Assembly: GCF_052857255.1 (NCBI RefSeq)
Contig: NC_135497.1
Span: 545,284,107 to 545,348,106, forward strand
Direction of reading: 5' to 3'
From: Amblyomma americanum
Taxonomy: Eukaryota; Arthropoda; Arachnida; Ixodida; Ixodidae
Length of the DNA: 64,000 nucleotides
The translations under genes were made by a program, and so were the position numbers. Shown piece by piece: positions 49,246 through 60,432 of the stretch (positions are counted from its first letter, which is position 1; each line of letters begins with the position of its first letter). The notes beneath the pieces are model-generated. The model searched no databases. It saw nothing but the letters and a program-made list of their open reading frames with translations, and was not told the origin of the DNA.

Positions 49246-49677
49246 TACAGGATAGTAGGAAATGAAATTGCCAGTGGTTTATCTCGGCTATGCCAGGATG
49301 TGCATAGCGCGAAATGCGTTTTCTCTGTCTGAGCTTGTTATGGTCACTATATGTTTAGCAATAAGACACATTGGGATCCATCTCCGCTGCTAAGACCCGT
49401 CTATTACGCTCGGCAGTCTCGCATCTCGGTTTTTCCAGCCGTTCCTCCCTCTGTTCGGGCGTCTCCGCTGCTCTATTAAGCTCGTTCTCACTTGGTTGAG
49501 TAGCCAAGTGCCAGGCGACAACCTCAGCACCGGGAGAGTTAGTCTTCTCTTGTATACACTTCCGTTTAGCAGCGGCTGGACTCTACATCTCTGCATCCAT
49601 TTCAAACCCTGTGCTACAGCCACCCATATATCTCCGCCTTTTATACGCAATGCTGAGAATGCGACACGCAGTTCGGG
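49246..49677. other. Flank of I-type LINE
   Basis: 432 bp without a recognised feature. The last 12 bases, ACGCAGTTCGGG (49666-49677), are the left target duplication of the LINE that follows. Confidence 0.5.
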
Positions 49678-50020
49678 GCGGGGGCGCTGCGAGCGCGAGC
49701 GACAACGGACGAACTCCACGTGAGCTCCGCTGATTTCGTGTTTTTACCCTAGACAGTGAGACCCTACAATACTTCCGTTGATATCACCGGTTTCCTGAAG
49801 ACGAGCGGAATCCAGGGACACCAACCAGAAGTACGTACAACAAGTTTTGACCATTTTAGGTCAACTTTTCCCCGTGACCAAGCCAGATGCCTCGCTAGGC
49901 CTACTGCGCCGCGCCGAAGAATACGGAGCTCTGCGTCGCAGTGGCGTTCGCTAGCTGCGTCGCAGCAGCGTTCGCCAGCTGGGCTGCGCCGTGTACCGTG
50001 CCCGCGCGCCGTAGGTCGCC
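49678..50020 (+). promoter_or_regulatory. I-type LINE 5' UTR
   Basis: 343 bp starting GCGGGGGCGCTGCGAGCGCG directly after the target duplication. I-clade LINEs usually carry an internal Pol II promoter at the very 5' end. I see no TATA box, as expected for such TATA-less promoters. The ORF1 start is in the context GTCGCCATGAGG. Confidence 0.6.
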
Positions 50021-51781
50021 ATGAGGGTCACCGTAGAAGGCATCCCAATTTCTCGAGAAGAATTAGCAGCCAATGATTGGTTGACTAAAGTTAACAAGCT
50101 CCGGGAAGCGCGAACAACATCAGGGCCTGCCGTGCCAGCTTTCCCTGGAGACAAAGCGGGACCGAACCAAGCGTCCCAAATCGACAATGGGCTACGTGCG
50201 AAGACGGAAGCTGAACTCACGCCTCGGCAACGAGGACGCTTACTAGCCAAAAAATCTGTAGCATCGAACCAGCCTCGCTTACCCAGCAACGCTCTCAAGC
50301 TAATTGTGCGCCCACGGGGCGGACTGCTACTCTCCAAGATTACAACCTACCAACTACTGGAAGCAATTTGCACTGCTGCTCGCTTCCCCAGGGACGCTGT
50401 TCGTCACGAAGACCTAATACAAGCTAACCTGATCCAGAATACTTTCGCGTACTGCACCCCAGTCGTCGAAAGAGCTGAACGGATGATGCAACTCAAAGAG
50501 ATCACCGTTGACAACAAGGCGTATGAGATATCCGTCTACTGCGCTCCAGATGATAGCTCGAGCCGTGGTGTGATTCGCGGCGTCGACCTCCGACTGGATC
50601 GAAATACAATCCAAGCAGAGTTACAAGACAACCGTAACCCACCCATTCTGGACTTTCGGCGGCTCGGGAACACCACCGCAGTACTCATCACATTCGCTCA
50701 GCGCCAAGTGCCTACCTGGGTCTACTTTTGCAATAGTCGCCACAGATGCAACTTATTCAAGAAGAAGTACGAGGTGTGCTATCGCTGTGGCGAGCTCGGT
50801 CATCGAGCCGATGTTTGTGCAAGCCCAACTACTAAGTGTAGAGGTTGCGGACTATCCAATCCTACCACCGACCACACGTGCAAACCAATCTGCCGCCTGT
50901 GCGGTAAAGAACATTTCACGGGCGATAGTCGCTGCAGGGAAATCTTCAGGATTCCTTACGAAGTCAAGCGCAGGAAGTGGGAGAAAATTCGAAATGCTGA
51001 GGCAGAGAAACTCAAGACCCAAGAGACCGCCAAGCGGATCACACTCCAGCGCACCAGCCGATGGGACCGGCAACGCTCCGATAGCCAGCAGCGGCAGCTC
51101 CGAGACCGCTCGAGCTCTTTTCCACCGCTCAAGTCTCCCGCTCCACGGATGGGTTCTCAGGGGACCTCCCGGACCAATCCCGGGCCACCTGCAGTCGTCC
51201 AGCAGACAGGGGACTCTCCTCATCCTTTGCAGCAGCCACCTGGGCCACTACCATCTCTACCCGATCTACGAGAACGTCAAGAACCGGTGAGTACGCAGGA
51301 AGGGACTCCCACTACTCTAGACACACACAAAGCGATTATGGAACTGACAGCAGTCATCCAACAACTTATACTCAGAGTAGAGGCTCTCGAAAAGCCAATG
51401 GCCACACTCCCTTCGTCTCCCCCGCATCCGCAGGGATCATATGAATCAGTACCTATGGATATCGCTCCTCCCAGCCGATCCGCACAAAAACGCAAAGCAA
51501 CGTCCGACACCGACTCACCCGCGGAGGGTTGGCAGGCGCGTTTTGCCAAAGTTGAGGAAAGCTGCAACCTCAGTCAAACTCGCATCAAAGCTTTAGAAGC
51601 ACACATCGAACGCTCACTCCACACAATCGGCTCACAAGTCACGCAACAATTTGACATGCTGAACAAAGCTATAGAAGCACAGGGCAAACTCCTCACTGCC
51701 GTGGTACCCGCGGCCCCTGCGCCGACACCCGTTCAAACCCCACAACTATCCCCGCCTAATCATGGCGAGGAGCTCGGGTAA
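50021..51781 (+). CDS. LINE ORF1: Gag-like zinc-knuckle protein
   Basis: 586 residues starting MRVTVEGIPISREELA. The middle region (~95-240) is an RRM-like Gag segment (LKLIVRPRGGLLLSKITTYQ). Then come three Cys/His knuckles: CYRCGELGHRADVC (~253), CRGCGLSNPTTDHTC and CRLCGKEHFTGDSRC. A Pro/Ser/Gln-rich linker follows, and then a coiled coil with alternating hydrophobics (~455-550). Proteins of this kind bind LINE RNA and target RNP assembly. The stop TAA (51779-51781) lies inside ORF2: the frames overlap by 20 bases, with ORF2 in +1. Confidence 0.92.
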   Translation: MRVTVEGIPISREELAANDWLTKVNKLREARTTSGPAVPAFPGDKAGPNQASQIDNGLRAKTEAELTPRQRGRLLAKKSVASNQPRLPSNALKLIVRPRGGLLLSKITTYQLLEAICTAARFPRDAVRHEDLIQANLIQNTFAYCTPVVERAERMMQLKEITVDNKAYEISVYCAPDDSSSRGVIRGVDLRLDRNTIQAELQDNRNPPILDFRRLGNTTAVLITFAQRQVPTWVYFCNSRHRCNLFKKKYEVCYRCGELGHRADVCASPTTKCRGCGLSNPTTDHTCKPICRLCGKEHFTGDSRCREIFRIPYEVKRRKWEKIRNAEAEKLKTQETAKRITLQRTSRWDRQRSDSQQRQLRDRSSSFPPLKSPAPRMGSQGTSRTNPGPPAVVQQTGDSPHPLQQPPGPLPSLPDLRERQEPVSTQEGTPTTLDTHKAIMELTAVIQQLILRVEALEKPMATLPSSPPHPQGSYESVPMDIAPPSRSAQKRKATSDTDSPAEGWQARFAKVEESCNLSQTRIKALEAHIERSLHTIGSQVTQQFDMLNKAIEAQGKLLTAVVPAAPAPTPVQTPQLSPPNHGEELG

Positions 51782-54700
51782 CACCACTATCTGGCAGTGG
51801 AACTGTCGTGGGTTCGCGCGTAAGCGTCCGGTCCTCCAGCAGTTCCTCGCCGCGAGTGATCGCCCCGAACTAATAGCTCTCCAGGAATGCGACAAGAACA
51901 CGAAACTTGCCGGTTACAGTACATACCTATCGGAACGAGTAAAACCTGGAATAGCTACTCTCGTCAAACGTATCCTCACTGTCCTCCAACACAATTTAGA
52001 TCCAACTTTCCCCGAATACGTTTTCTTAGAAATATTACCCCGACCCTCGCGTAAACGTTGCACTAGTCTGTTTATAATTAATGTCTACAGCCCTCCCCGA
52101 GCTCATAAGGATATTTTCGGTCCGATTTTCCTCAAAGCCCAGCAGCTGGCGCAGGGGCAACCCCTCCTCATTCTCGGTGACTTTAATGCGCATCACCGCG
52201 CTTGGGGCTACCACTATGACTCCGCTAAAGGTCGACGCCTTTGGAATGACTGGCATATGAACCAGCTGACTCTTATCACGGAAGTGTCCTACCCCACTAG
52301 ACACGGTACAGGCCTACATCGTGATACAACGCCGGATCTGGCCTTTACGACCTCCGGAGTTAAAGCGACTTGGTGTCACACTCACGAAAACTTTGGGAGT
52401 GATCACTTCATACTCGAAATCGTAATACACGAGCCCACCAGGCAATGTACGCGGCCAGCTCAGGTGATTGACTGGGACTCCTTCCGGAAGCACAGGAACC
52501 AGCAGGACATACCTCCCGCTATAACTGATATCAAGGCGTGGACAACCGAAATTGTCAAACAAGTGGCCGACGCCACTCAAACCGTCGAGTTAGAGGACAG
52601 TATCCCGCACTGCGACCGCTACTACGCCCATCTGTGGGAGCGCAAGAAGTCGCTCGAAGCTCTACTTGCCACTCGGAAATGGGACCGCAATATCCGACGT
52701 AGACTGGCGCGCGCACATACGAATATCGAGAAATATGCAATAGAACTCACTCGACAGAGCTGGCACAACATATGTGACCAGATGAACAACACTCCAAACG
52801 CTCGTAAGACGTGGAACCTCCTTCGACATTTACTCGACCCAGAAGGAGGCAAGCTCCAAACACGCCAACAGCTCGAGCGAATCTTCCACCAGTATCCTGG
52901 CACGTCTGACGAGCTTAAACAAGAGCTTATAAATACTTACATCCGCCCTGAACCAACAACCAACCTCCCTTTCTATCAGGGCGCGGAAAATCTCTGTCTA
53001 GACGCTCCGATCACTTTAGCGGAGGTCCGAGCAGAACTCAATCGCCTCAAGACGACTTCGGCGGCCGGTCCTGACCGCATTTCAAATAAAATGCTTAGGA
53101 ATCTAGACGACGCATCCATTCATGCTCTTACCGACTATTTTCAAGAATGTTGGGCCAGCGGTACCATCCCTCAAGAGTGGAAATGCGCCAATCTAGTCCT
53201 CATCCCCAAGCCAGGCAAACCACCAACCTTGGCCAACCTCCGTCCCATCTCTCTCACGTCCTGCGTTGGGAAGCTGATGGAACACGTTATCCAGACCAGA
53301 CTCTCACGATACCTTGAAGACAACCATCTTCTACCAGACACTATGTTCGGCTTCCGCCCTCATTTAGCAGCCCCGGACATTATGCTTCTTCTCCATCATC
53401 AGGTAGTCATGAGACGTACACTAGACACAAAAGTCATCGTCGGCCTCGATGTTGCCAAGGCATTCGATAACGTCCTCCATGAAGCGATTCTTCAACAACT
53501 TCAAGCTCTCGGTGTCGGACATCGCATGTATGCGTACATCCGAAACTTTCTCACCGACCGCACAGTGCAACTTAAAGCCGGCACGGGAGATCCTTCCATC
53601 ATCTCTCCGGGAAACCGTGGCACGCCGCAAGGCGCTGTACTTTCGCCGATGCTTTTTAACGTCGCACTGATAGGCCTGCCGAAGCTACTGGCCGACATCC
53701 CCCACCTGCATCACAGCATTTATGCTGACGACCTCACACTTTGGATCACGCGCGGCAGTGACGGCCACATTGAAGAGACTTTACAGACCGCGATCGAACG
53801 GATCGGAGATTATCTAAGTACAGTTGGCCTCACGTGCTCGGCGACAAAGTCCGAGTATATCATCATTCCTTCCCTGGGACGACGCCCTTCAAAGATACTT
53901 CCGGACATCAACCTCCAGGTGCAAGGAAACCCGATTCCTCGAACAGACAACATCAGGATCCTGGGCTTGCATCTACAGGCCAACGGCAGCAACAACATCA
54001 CGATCCAACGCATCGACCAGTCGGTTGTGCAGATCGGACGCCTCCTTAAGCGAATCTCCAACAAGCATCATGGCATGCGAGAGTCCAACCTCCTGCGCCT
54101 CGTTCAAGCTTTCGTCTGCTCCCGCATCACCTACTCTGGACCCTACTTACGTCTCACTCGTGCCGAAAGCGAACGGCTAGACGCGTCCCTTCGAAAAGCA
54201 TACAAGACGGCCCTAGGTCTTCCCATGTCCACAGCTACCCATAAGCTCATGGCTCTCGGAATCTCCAATACCGTGAGCGAACTGATCGAAGCAACCCTCA
54301 CCGCCCAGTATGAGCGGCTCTCACTCACACACGCTGGCCGAGCGGTACTGCAGCAAGTTGGGATCTCCCCGCCGAGATCGGCCCCAAGTTACGCTGAACT
54401 TACATCGGAATATCGCCTAAATCTCCGCATTCCTCCCATTCCCAAACGGATGCACCCGGAACACCACGCCGAGAGACGGGCCGACCGGGCTCGTCAGTTC
54501 GAGAAACGCTTCAGCGGACGTCCGGACGTCACGTATACGGACGCCTCTTACCATCCATCGAGGCCAGCGATGGTGGTGGTAGCTCTCGCCCCTCACCGCA
54601 GCTGGTACACAGCCTGCAGCATTCGCAATGCAGAAACAGTCACCGCAGCTGAGGAGGTTGCCATTGCGCTCGCGCTAGCCGACCCTAATACCAAAGTCGT

Positions 54701-55319
54701 CATCAGTGACTCTCAACAGGCTATTCGCAATTACGATGCTGGCCGTATCTCTTGCCAGGCGTTACACATTCTACGTTCTACAGCACCCTCTTGCACATCT
54801 CGCTTACTTCTTTGGGCTCCAGCCCACGAGTCGCTCAGCGGAAACGCCCAGGCACACACTCTCGCTCGAGATCTCAGCTGCCGAGCCGAGAGTATGATCA
54901 GCCACCCTGCTTCCGCTGACACTAATATCCCACGCGCTTCACTATCTCTACTCACCACTTACACGGACATACTCCAGCACTACAGACTCCAAAGGTGCAC
55001 ATATCCTCCCGCACACCGCGATCTAACAAGGCGCGAGGCCGTCCAATGGCGCAAACTACAAACTGGCAGCTTCCCACACCCCCTCTTATACAGCAGGATC
55101 TTTCCGGAACAGATAGCCCCCCTGTGTAAACACTGCTCAACTCCGGCCACACTCATACACATGGTGTGGACTTGTCCACATTACAACAGAGACAACGCAA
55201 ACACCCCAGAGACGTGGGAGTCTCTCCTGTGTACTTCCAAGCCAGCAGACCAACGCTGGCTTATCCAGCGCGCGGTGGAGGCCGCGGCATCCCAAAGGAT
55301 CCCCGCCGACCTCCTCTAA
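51762..55319 (+). CDS. LINE ORF2: endonuclease, RT, RNase H
   Basis: 1,185 residues. Endonuclease (1-230): IWQWNCRGF, LIALQEC, VYSPPRAH, LILGDFNAHH and GSDHF, the full EEP catalytic set. RT (~450-720): LRPISLTSCVGKLMEH, GLDVAKAFDNV, NRGTPQGAVLSPMLF and YADD (~654). RNase H (~920-1045): VTYTDASYHP, ETVTAAEEVAIALAL, VVISDSQQAI and LLLWAPAHESLSGNAQAH, with the D-E-D-H/D pattern. A CCHC-like C-terminus CKHCSTPATLIHMVWTCPHY is near 1123. RNase H after RT is characteristic of the I group. The start ATG overlaps the end of ORF1, implying reinitiation after the ORF1 stop. Confidence 0.94.
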   Translation: MARSSGNTTIWQWNCRGFARKRPVLQQFLAASDRPELIALQECDKNTKLAGYSTYLSERVKPGIATLVKRILTVLQHNLDPTFPEYVFLEILPRPSRKRCTSLFIINVYSPPRAHKDIFGPIFLKAQQLAQGQPLLILGDFNAHHRAWGYHYDSAKGRRLWNDWHMNQLTLITEVSYPTRHGTGLHRDTTPDLAFTTSGVKATWCHTHENFGSDHFILEIVIHEPTRQCTRPAQVIDWDSFRKHRNQQDIPPAITDIKAWTTEIVKQVADATQTVELEDSIPHCDRYYAHLWERKKSLEALLATRKWDRNIRRRLARAHTNIEKYAIELTRQSWHNICDQMNNTPNARKTWNLLRHLLDPEGGKLQTRQQLERIFHQYPGTSDELKQELINTYIRPEPTTNLPFYQGAENLCLDAPITLAEVRAELNRLKTTSAAGPDRISNKMLRNLDDASIHALTDYFQECWASGTIPQEWKCANLVLIPKPGKPPTLANLRPISLTSCVGKLMEHVIQTRLSRYLEDNHLLPDTMFGFRPHLAAPDIMLLLHHQVVMRRTLDTKVIVGLDVAKAFDNVLHEAILQQLQALGVGHRMYAYIRNFLTDRTVQLKAGTGDPSIISPGNRGTPQGAVLSPMLFNVALIGLPKLLADIPHLHHSIYADDLTLWITRGSDGHIEETLQTAIERIGDYLSTVGLTCSATKSEYIIIPSLGRRPSKILPDINLQVQGNPIPRTDNIRILGLHLQANGSNNITIQRIDQSVVQIGRLLKRISNKHHGMRESNLLRLVQAFVCSRITYSGPYLRLTRAESERLDASLRKAYKTALGLPMSTATHKLMALGISNTVSELIEATLTAQYERLSLTHAGRAVLQQVGISPPRSAPSYAELTSEYRLNLRIPPIPKRMHPEHHAERRADRARQFEKRFSGRPDVTYTDASYHPSRPAMVVVALAPHRSWYTACSIRNAETVTAAEEVAIALALADPNTKVVISDSQQAIRNYDAGRISCQALHILRSTAPSCTSRLLLWAPAHESLSGNAQAHTLARDLSCRAESMISHPASADTNIPRASLSLLTTYTDILQHYRLQRCTYPPAHRDLTRREAVQWRKLQTGSFPHPLLYSRIFPEQIAPLCKHCSTPATLIHMVWTCPHYNRDNANTPETWESLLCTSKPADQRWLIQRAVEAAASQRIPADLL

Positions 55320-55400
55320 GTCAGCGCAACCGGTCCTTTGACTGGTCCCCTGTTTTTGGGCGCAATAAAAGAGTTTACCTACCTACCTACGCAGTTCGGG

Positions 55401-55764
55401 TGATAGAACGGCGTGCTGCGGGGCGGCGACGGAGCGCGCGCCGCACGTGCTGCTCCTCTCTGACTGCAATAATAACGGCGCATGCGCACAACTCGCCTCC
55501 CCACGCCACCGCGAAATGCTCGACTGGTAGCCCATTGTAGCCCTCGCTCAAATTCTGCCCAGTTAAAGTAGAGTGTTGGTGGGATCCTGCGGTACGCGAC
55601 GATCGAGGCGCGCCGCATCTCTTGGTATGTCGCAGGCTTTTCGCATTCGAAAGCCGTTGCTGTGAGAACATCGCGGATTTCTGCTCTAATTCGCAACTCC
55701 AGGGTACCCGCCTGAATGCTTCTTCTTGTTCCTTGGAAAAGACGCCGTGAAAACAGGAATTTAT
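55401..55764. other. Right flank of I-type LINE
   Basis: The minus strand is open from 55696 down across the LINE edge (105 codons, RAEIRDVLTATAFECEKPAT) but matches no family that I know. Before the LINE inserted, this stretch continued into 49677 and leftward. I do not call it a gene. Confidence 0.35.
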
Positions 55765-56520
55765 TGGAGCGATAGCTACATTACCCGCCGTCTCGCCGTT
55801 TCGCTGTTACTTTAGGCCGCTAGTTCTGCGCACGGGCGAGGAGCCGAGTGAAGTCAGAGCCGCACAGCTGGTGCGCCGCGGAGCAGACGTCGCTCGCCTC
55901 CGGCCTAGTAGAGCCGAGTAACGTCTGAGTTGCACAGCTGCCAACGCGGGACGTCGACCACGTGGTAGACGCTGCTCACCTCCGGCCAAGGAAACTTCGA
56001 ATTCGCGAGGAGCCGAGTGACGCCAGAGCACGCAGCTGGCGCGCTTTCCACTGCACTTTACTGCGCATGAGCGGTAAGGGGAGGAGGTGTCGTGGTGTAG
56101 AATATATAATGAGGGGTGGTGGTGATGTGGCGGTGGAAACCACACTGCCGACGCTGCGCGGCGTAAAAGACGGGATAAACTCGAGTCCTCGGATCCCGAC
56201 GTTGTAGCGTGGCATTTAGCCGTCCAGGCAAGGAATAACGAGCATCTCAAGCCCAAGACAAATACGGAGACGCCGAAGCAGACAGAAGAGAGCATCGCCA
56301 AGCGCAGACACAAGTACGCGGAGAAATAATAGCGGCATGCCCTGGCCCTACTGGAAGACCGGAGCCAGCTGATGATGGATACGACCAAAGAAGAGGAACT
56401 CAAGAGGACTATGTTAAGGCCCGTCCTATAACTGACCAAGCGATTAGACCAGGGGGGAACCGCACCTCTCCCTGCGGATATTCTCATGTAGCTGAGCTAA
56501 GCCACTGCTAATGTTTTGCA
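55765..56520 (+). repeat. Dispersed repeat family, copy 2
   Basis: Aligns by eye to 45790-46520: TAGCTACATTACCC start, TTCTGCGCA...GAGGAGCCGAGTGA sub-repeats (GAGCCGAGTGA at 55848 and 56010, GAGCCGAGTAACGTC at about 55911), GAATATATAATGAGG (56099-56113) at the TATA position, CGCTGCGCGGCGTAAAAGAC (56150-56169) within the coding-like part, and the shared end GAGCTAAGCCACTGCTA. The ATG of copies 1 and 3 is lost here and the frame is broken. Confidence 0.6.
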
Positions 56521-56559
56521 TCACGCGAAATTCGTGTAGTATCGCGTTTATGTGCCCGT

Positions 56560-59500
56560 GATACCGCTCAGTATTGGCCCTGTCAGAAGCTGGCCTGCCA
56601 AGCGAGAGATGTTTGACTGGATATGTCGCCCATAAAAACTGCAGCATAACTTCATTTCCTGCAGGAAGTACTGCGCTTTACATAACAAGGGAAATTCAAC
56701 ATGTTTCTCTAAGCGTCGCCGATCTTTGCACGGATGACATTGAGGTAGCGGCTGTTAGGATACAGCTCGGCTCTCGAACCCTTTACATTGCATCCGTGTA
56801 CGTGTCTCCGCGGAAGAAGGTTGCATTGGATTTGTTTCTACAGCAGCTCTGCGACCGCTGCCCAGCTCCTCGAATTATCTGCGGTGATTTCAATGCCCAT
56901 CATGGCGTCTCGGGTGAGAGGAACACGGATTCACGTGGACGCAAACTCGCAGAGGTTATTGACAGTTTGGACCTGTGTGTTGCCAATGACGGAAGCCCCA
57001 CTTTCGTCCGCCCTCCAGCCTCAGTCTCAGCTATAGACCTGACACTGCATTCACCTGACGTCCGCGTGAGTTGGTCAACAGCGCCTGACCGCATGGGAAG
57101 TGATCACTACTGGATGGTTTGTGTTTTCTGCCTACTTTCGTATGCATGGTCCTAAAATTAGCAATGTGGTCAACTGGGACAAGTACAGAAAACACCTATA
57201 ACGTGTTTCCGGTGATGTTGTTGACAAAATGATTTCTAGTAAGCTAGCGGCAACTACGGTGGTTAAGTTACCTGATCATTTTCCGGCTCCGGATTTAATA
57301 CTCAGGCACCTTTTCGCTCGAGAAGGGTGGAGCGCTAACTCGTGCGGAAGAAGGACGACAGGCTACTGAAGACTACCTTCAATAGGCTGGATTCTGCTAT
57401 TAGACGGCACACGAACAAGCTGTACAGGTCGCAATGGACATCATACTGCCTACACTACTTTGACTGTGTTCTCACCGATGACGAGAATATGGTGAGTTTT
57501 TAGCAGCCTTGCTGGAGAATCTCGCCCTTCCAAGCCTTTTGAAGCTCTGGCAGTACGCAAGGAAAAACCTATTGCGTGGTTGGCAGAGGAATGTGCAGAA
57601 GCAATCGTACGCGCTGATTCTGGAATAGATACATATATACACCACCTGCTTCCTCCAGGTCAATCATGGACGTCCCGTTCACGGTTCGTGAGCTTCAGAC
57701 TACGCTCAGTGGCCTGCGGCGCCGGTGTGCACCAGATCCTGACGGCATCACCAATCAAATACTGAATAACCTGTCCTTGCAACTCAAAAAGGAGCTCCTC
57801 AACTTCATCAATCGAGCTTTGGGGACTGGCGATGTTCCTCCGTCATGGAAGGTGACACATGTAGTTCCAGTACTGAATCCTGGCAAAGACATGACAGACA
57901 TTGTCTCGTATCGCCCTGTGTCATTGACCTCGTTTGTAGCTAAGTTAATGGAGAAGCTGATAAATGAACGCTTATTGTGGTGGCTTGAGGACAGCAAGGC
58001 ACTGCCAACATGTATGACAGGATTCCGCTGAGGTCTTAATGCCCATGATAGCGTCTTAGACTTGGTCAGTCACATTGAACACCAGGAAGCTTCCGGCCTC
58101 TCCACCTTAGCCATTTTTCTTGACGTTGCGAAAGCTTAGGACAGCGTGCTTCACAGCTCATTTCTTAACAGTTTGCAAGGCATGGGCATACAGGGCATAT
58201 GTTATGATTCATTTACAAGTTTATAAGTCATCGCGCGGTTCTTGTACGGTTAGGGAGTACGTTAAGCACCGAAAGGGTTCTATCACGAGGTGTGCCTCAA
58301 GGAAGTGTTCTTTCCCACACGCTCTTTAACGCCGTAATGGCTGGCCTTCCGGATTCGTTGAAAAAAGTTGCAGGCAAGTGCGTATGTCACTTTATGCTGA
58401 CATCTGTATTTGGATTACTGGCTACTAACACAAGCGATTAGCCCTGATAGCTCGACAAGCTCTACTTTCTGCAGAAGCTCACTTTCAAGGCGTGTGGTTG
58501 TCTCTGTCAGTGGAAAAATCTGGCTTCGTTCTGATTCCAGGTCTAGGAAGACGTCAAGCGCGGTTGAAGGTAGACCTCGGTCAATCTTGCATCCATCAAT
58601 TCTAATAAACGCGTTTCCTGGGTGTCATTATTGACTCCCGTCTACAGTGGCAAAAAGCTGTAGACAGGATTGCTTCATCTATATCTTCTCGTCTCAATGT
58701 GATCCGTAGAATTGCACGTGAGCAATTGGGAAACCATCCTTCAATCGTCAAACTTCATGGAGCGCTGGTGGTCAGTCGCATAATTTATCAATTACCTTTA
58801 ATTTTCCCCTCGGCATCACAACTTGAACGTCTCGAAGTTGTCCACAGAAATGGCCTACGAGCCATTGGAGTTCCCCAGGCGGCTGGGAATAAGGCAGTGC
58901 TTCATGAGTTCCTATCGAAACCTCTTAGCATTATCGCTTCTCATACATAGACTACTAATGCATCTTGACCGCCTAGGAGAGACGGTAGCTGGGCGATCCC
59001 TTCTCTAGCGGCTCTGAAAGAGATATGAATCGAAGGCTTACTTGGCACTCGATACTCTTAGTTCTTTAGGCATTAATGTCCGAAGGCAAAGGAAACGGTT
59101 TAAACCACCTGGTCTTTTCCGACCCTCGACTGTAAGGTCATAATTCCCCATGAGAGCGCAAAGCGCAGCTCTCCTTTGGCAGCAATGCGTTCGCTTGTAC
59201 TTGAACACTCAGAAACAAAGTATGCCTGGAATGTTCAAATTTTCACGGACTGTTCTGTGGACAAGGTCAAACTAGCTAGCGCAGCGCCTTTTTATATTTC
59301 TTCTTTGGAATGTAAGTAGTCCGTACGCGGTACTGCTGTCGCATCCTCCACAACAGCTGAAAGTGTTGCTATTGAGGCGGCGTTACAGAAGCTAGGGTCT
59401 TGTCCGACTCAACCTGTTGTCATCCTGATTCAAAATCTGCCCTTCAAAGGTTAGAGCGCGGATTAACTACTGACGCCTTGTCTATGAGCTCTCTGCGCTT

Positions 59501-60432
59501 GGTGCAGAATCTGCACAAAAGAGGCTTTACTCTACATTTCCAATGGGCGCACTCTCGCATAGAAGTCATTGGTAATGAGGTGGCGGACAATCCCGCCCAT
59601 AAAGCTTTCTCAAGGATTCCATCAAAAAAGTACCTCAAGATGAAAAACGTCTCTGCATGAAAACGGTGCTCGATCACATCAGTACACTGTGGAGTGCGTC
59701 CCACAAGCCACGGGTGACCAAGAAACTGATATCTGAGGCGACCATTCTGCATCGAATTCGCACAGCCTCTGCTCGCACTCCTGCATGGATGTATAAGACC
59801 GACATAGCATCGTCTCCGCTCTGCTCTTTATGTGGTGTGTGCGGGGATATCGAACATTATATTATGTACTGCCCAGAGTACAACGCGGAAAGGCATGTGA
59901 TGTTCGCTTCCTTCAAGAAGACAGGAAACCGTCACAGCACAGTGCAGGACATTGTCTACCCGAGTGGAAACCAGACATGCAGAAGGGAGGCTGCACGCCT
60001 TCTTTTAACATTTCTGCAGAACACGGATCTTGATTCTAAATGGTGACAGCAGGAACGGACTATGCCCTACTGTGATTGAATGTGTGCGTAGATGGTGTCT
60101 TCCGGAGTGGACTACGTTATACTGTGAGTGAATGTGTGTATAGATTGTGGCGCTACAATGGACTATGTTCTACTGTGACTGAAAATGTGCATAGATGATG
60201 ACTTCTGGAGTGGACTGTGATGTGGATTGTGTGGATTGATTTAGTGCATAGATGGTGACTGCGGGAGAGAATGTGTGTTATTATAAGATACTGTGCGCCT
60301 AGCGGGGTTGGATGCGACAGGCTTTAGGACATTGTTAATATAGAAGGGTTGCTGCGGTGGAGCAATAGCCGGCAGATAAAGCAAGGCTAACCCCACCTGT
60401 AGCATTCAACACCTCAACTCAACAACTCAACT
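56560..60432 (+). pseudogene. I-type LINE ORF2 relic, multiply broken
   Basis: Endonuclease 56574-57120 (YVSPRKKVALDLF, IICGDFNAHHGVSG, GSDHYWMV). RT 57666-58400 (APDPDGITNQILNN, YRPVSLTSFVAKLMEK, then FLDVAKA and SLYADICIWITG, where the second catalytic Asp of YADD is Ile). Post-RT 58640-58950 (LGVIIDSRLQWQKAV, IARE...LHGALVVSRIIYQL). RNase H remnants at 59220-59660 (FTDCSVDK-like start, LHFQWAHSRIEVIGNEVADN). C-terminus 59657-60046 with CSLCGVCGDIEHYIMYCPEY. At least six stops or frameshifts. The 3' tail has (CAACT)n near 60408-60431. The N-terminus and ORF1 are missing. It is not the same family as 49678-55388. Confidence 0.85.

Larger units (their letters stand above)
49678..55388 (+). 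mobile_element. Apparently intact I-type LINE with 12-bp TSD
   Basis: 5.7 kb: 5' UTR 49678-50020, ORF1 50021-51781, ORF2 51762-55319, a short 3' UTR with CAATAAAAG (55361-55369) and a (TACC)n tail ending at 55388. The duplication ACGCAGTTCGGG flanks it (49666-49677 and 55389-55400). Both frames are undamaged and carry every expected domain. The long duplication, intact ORFs and full-length 5' end point to a recent, possibly still competent, insertion. Confidence 0.93.

Noticed and set aside
55379..55696. 105-codon minus frame beside the I-type LINE as a host gene
   Set aside because: It runs across the LINE target duplication, contains low-complexity Arg/Ala sequence and has no recognised motif.
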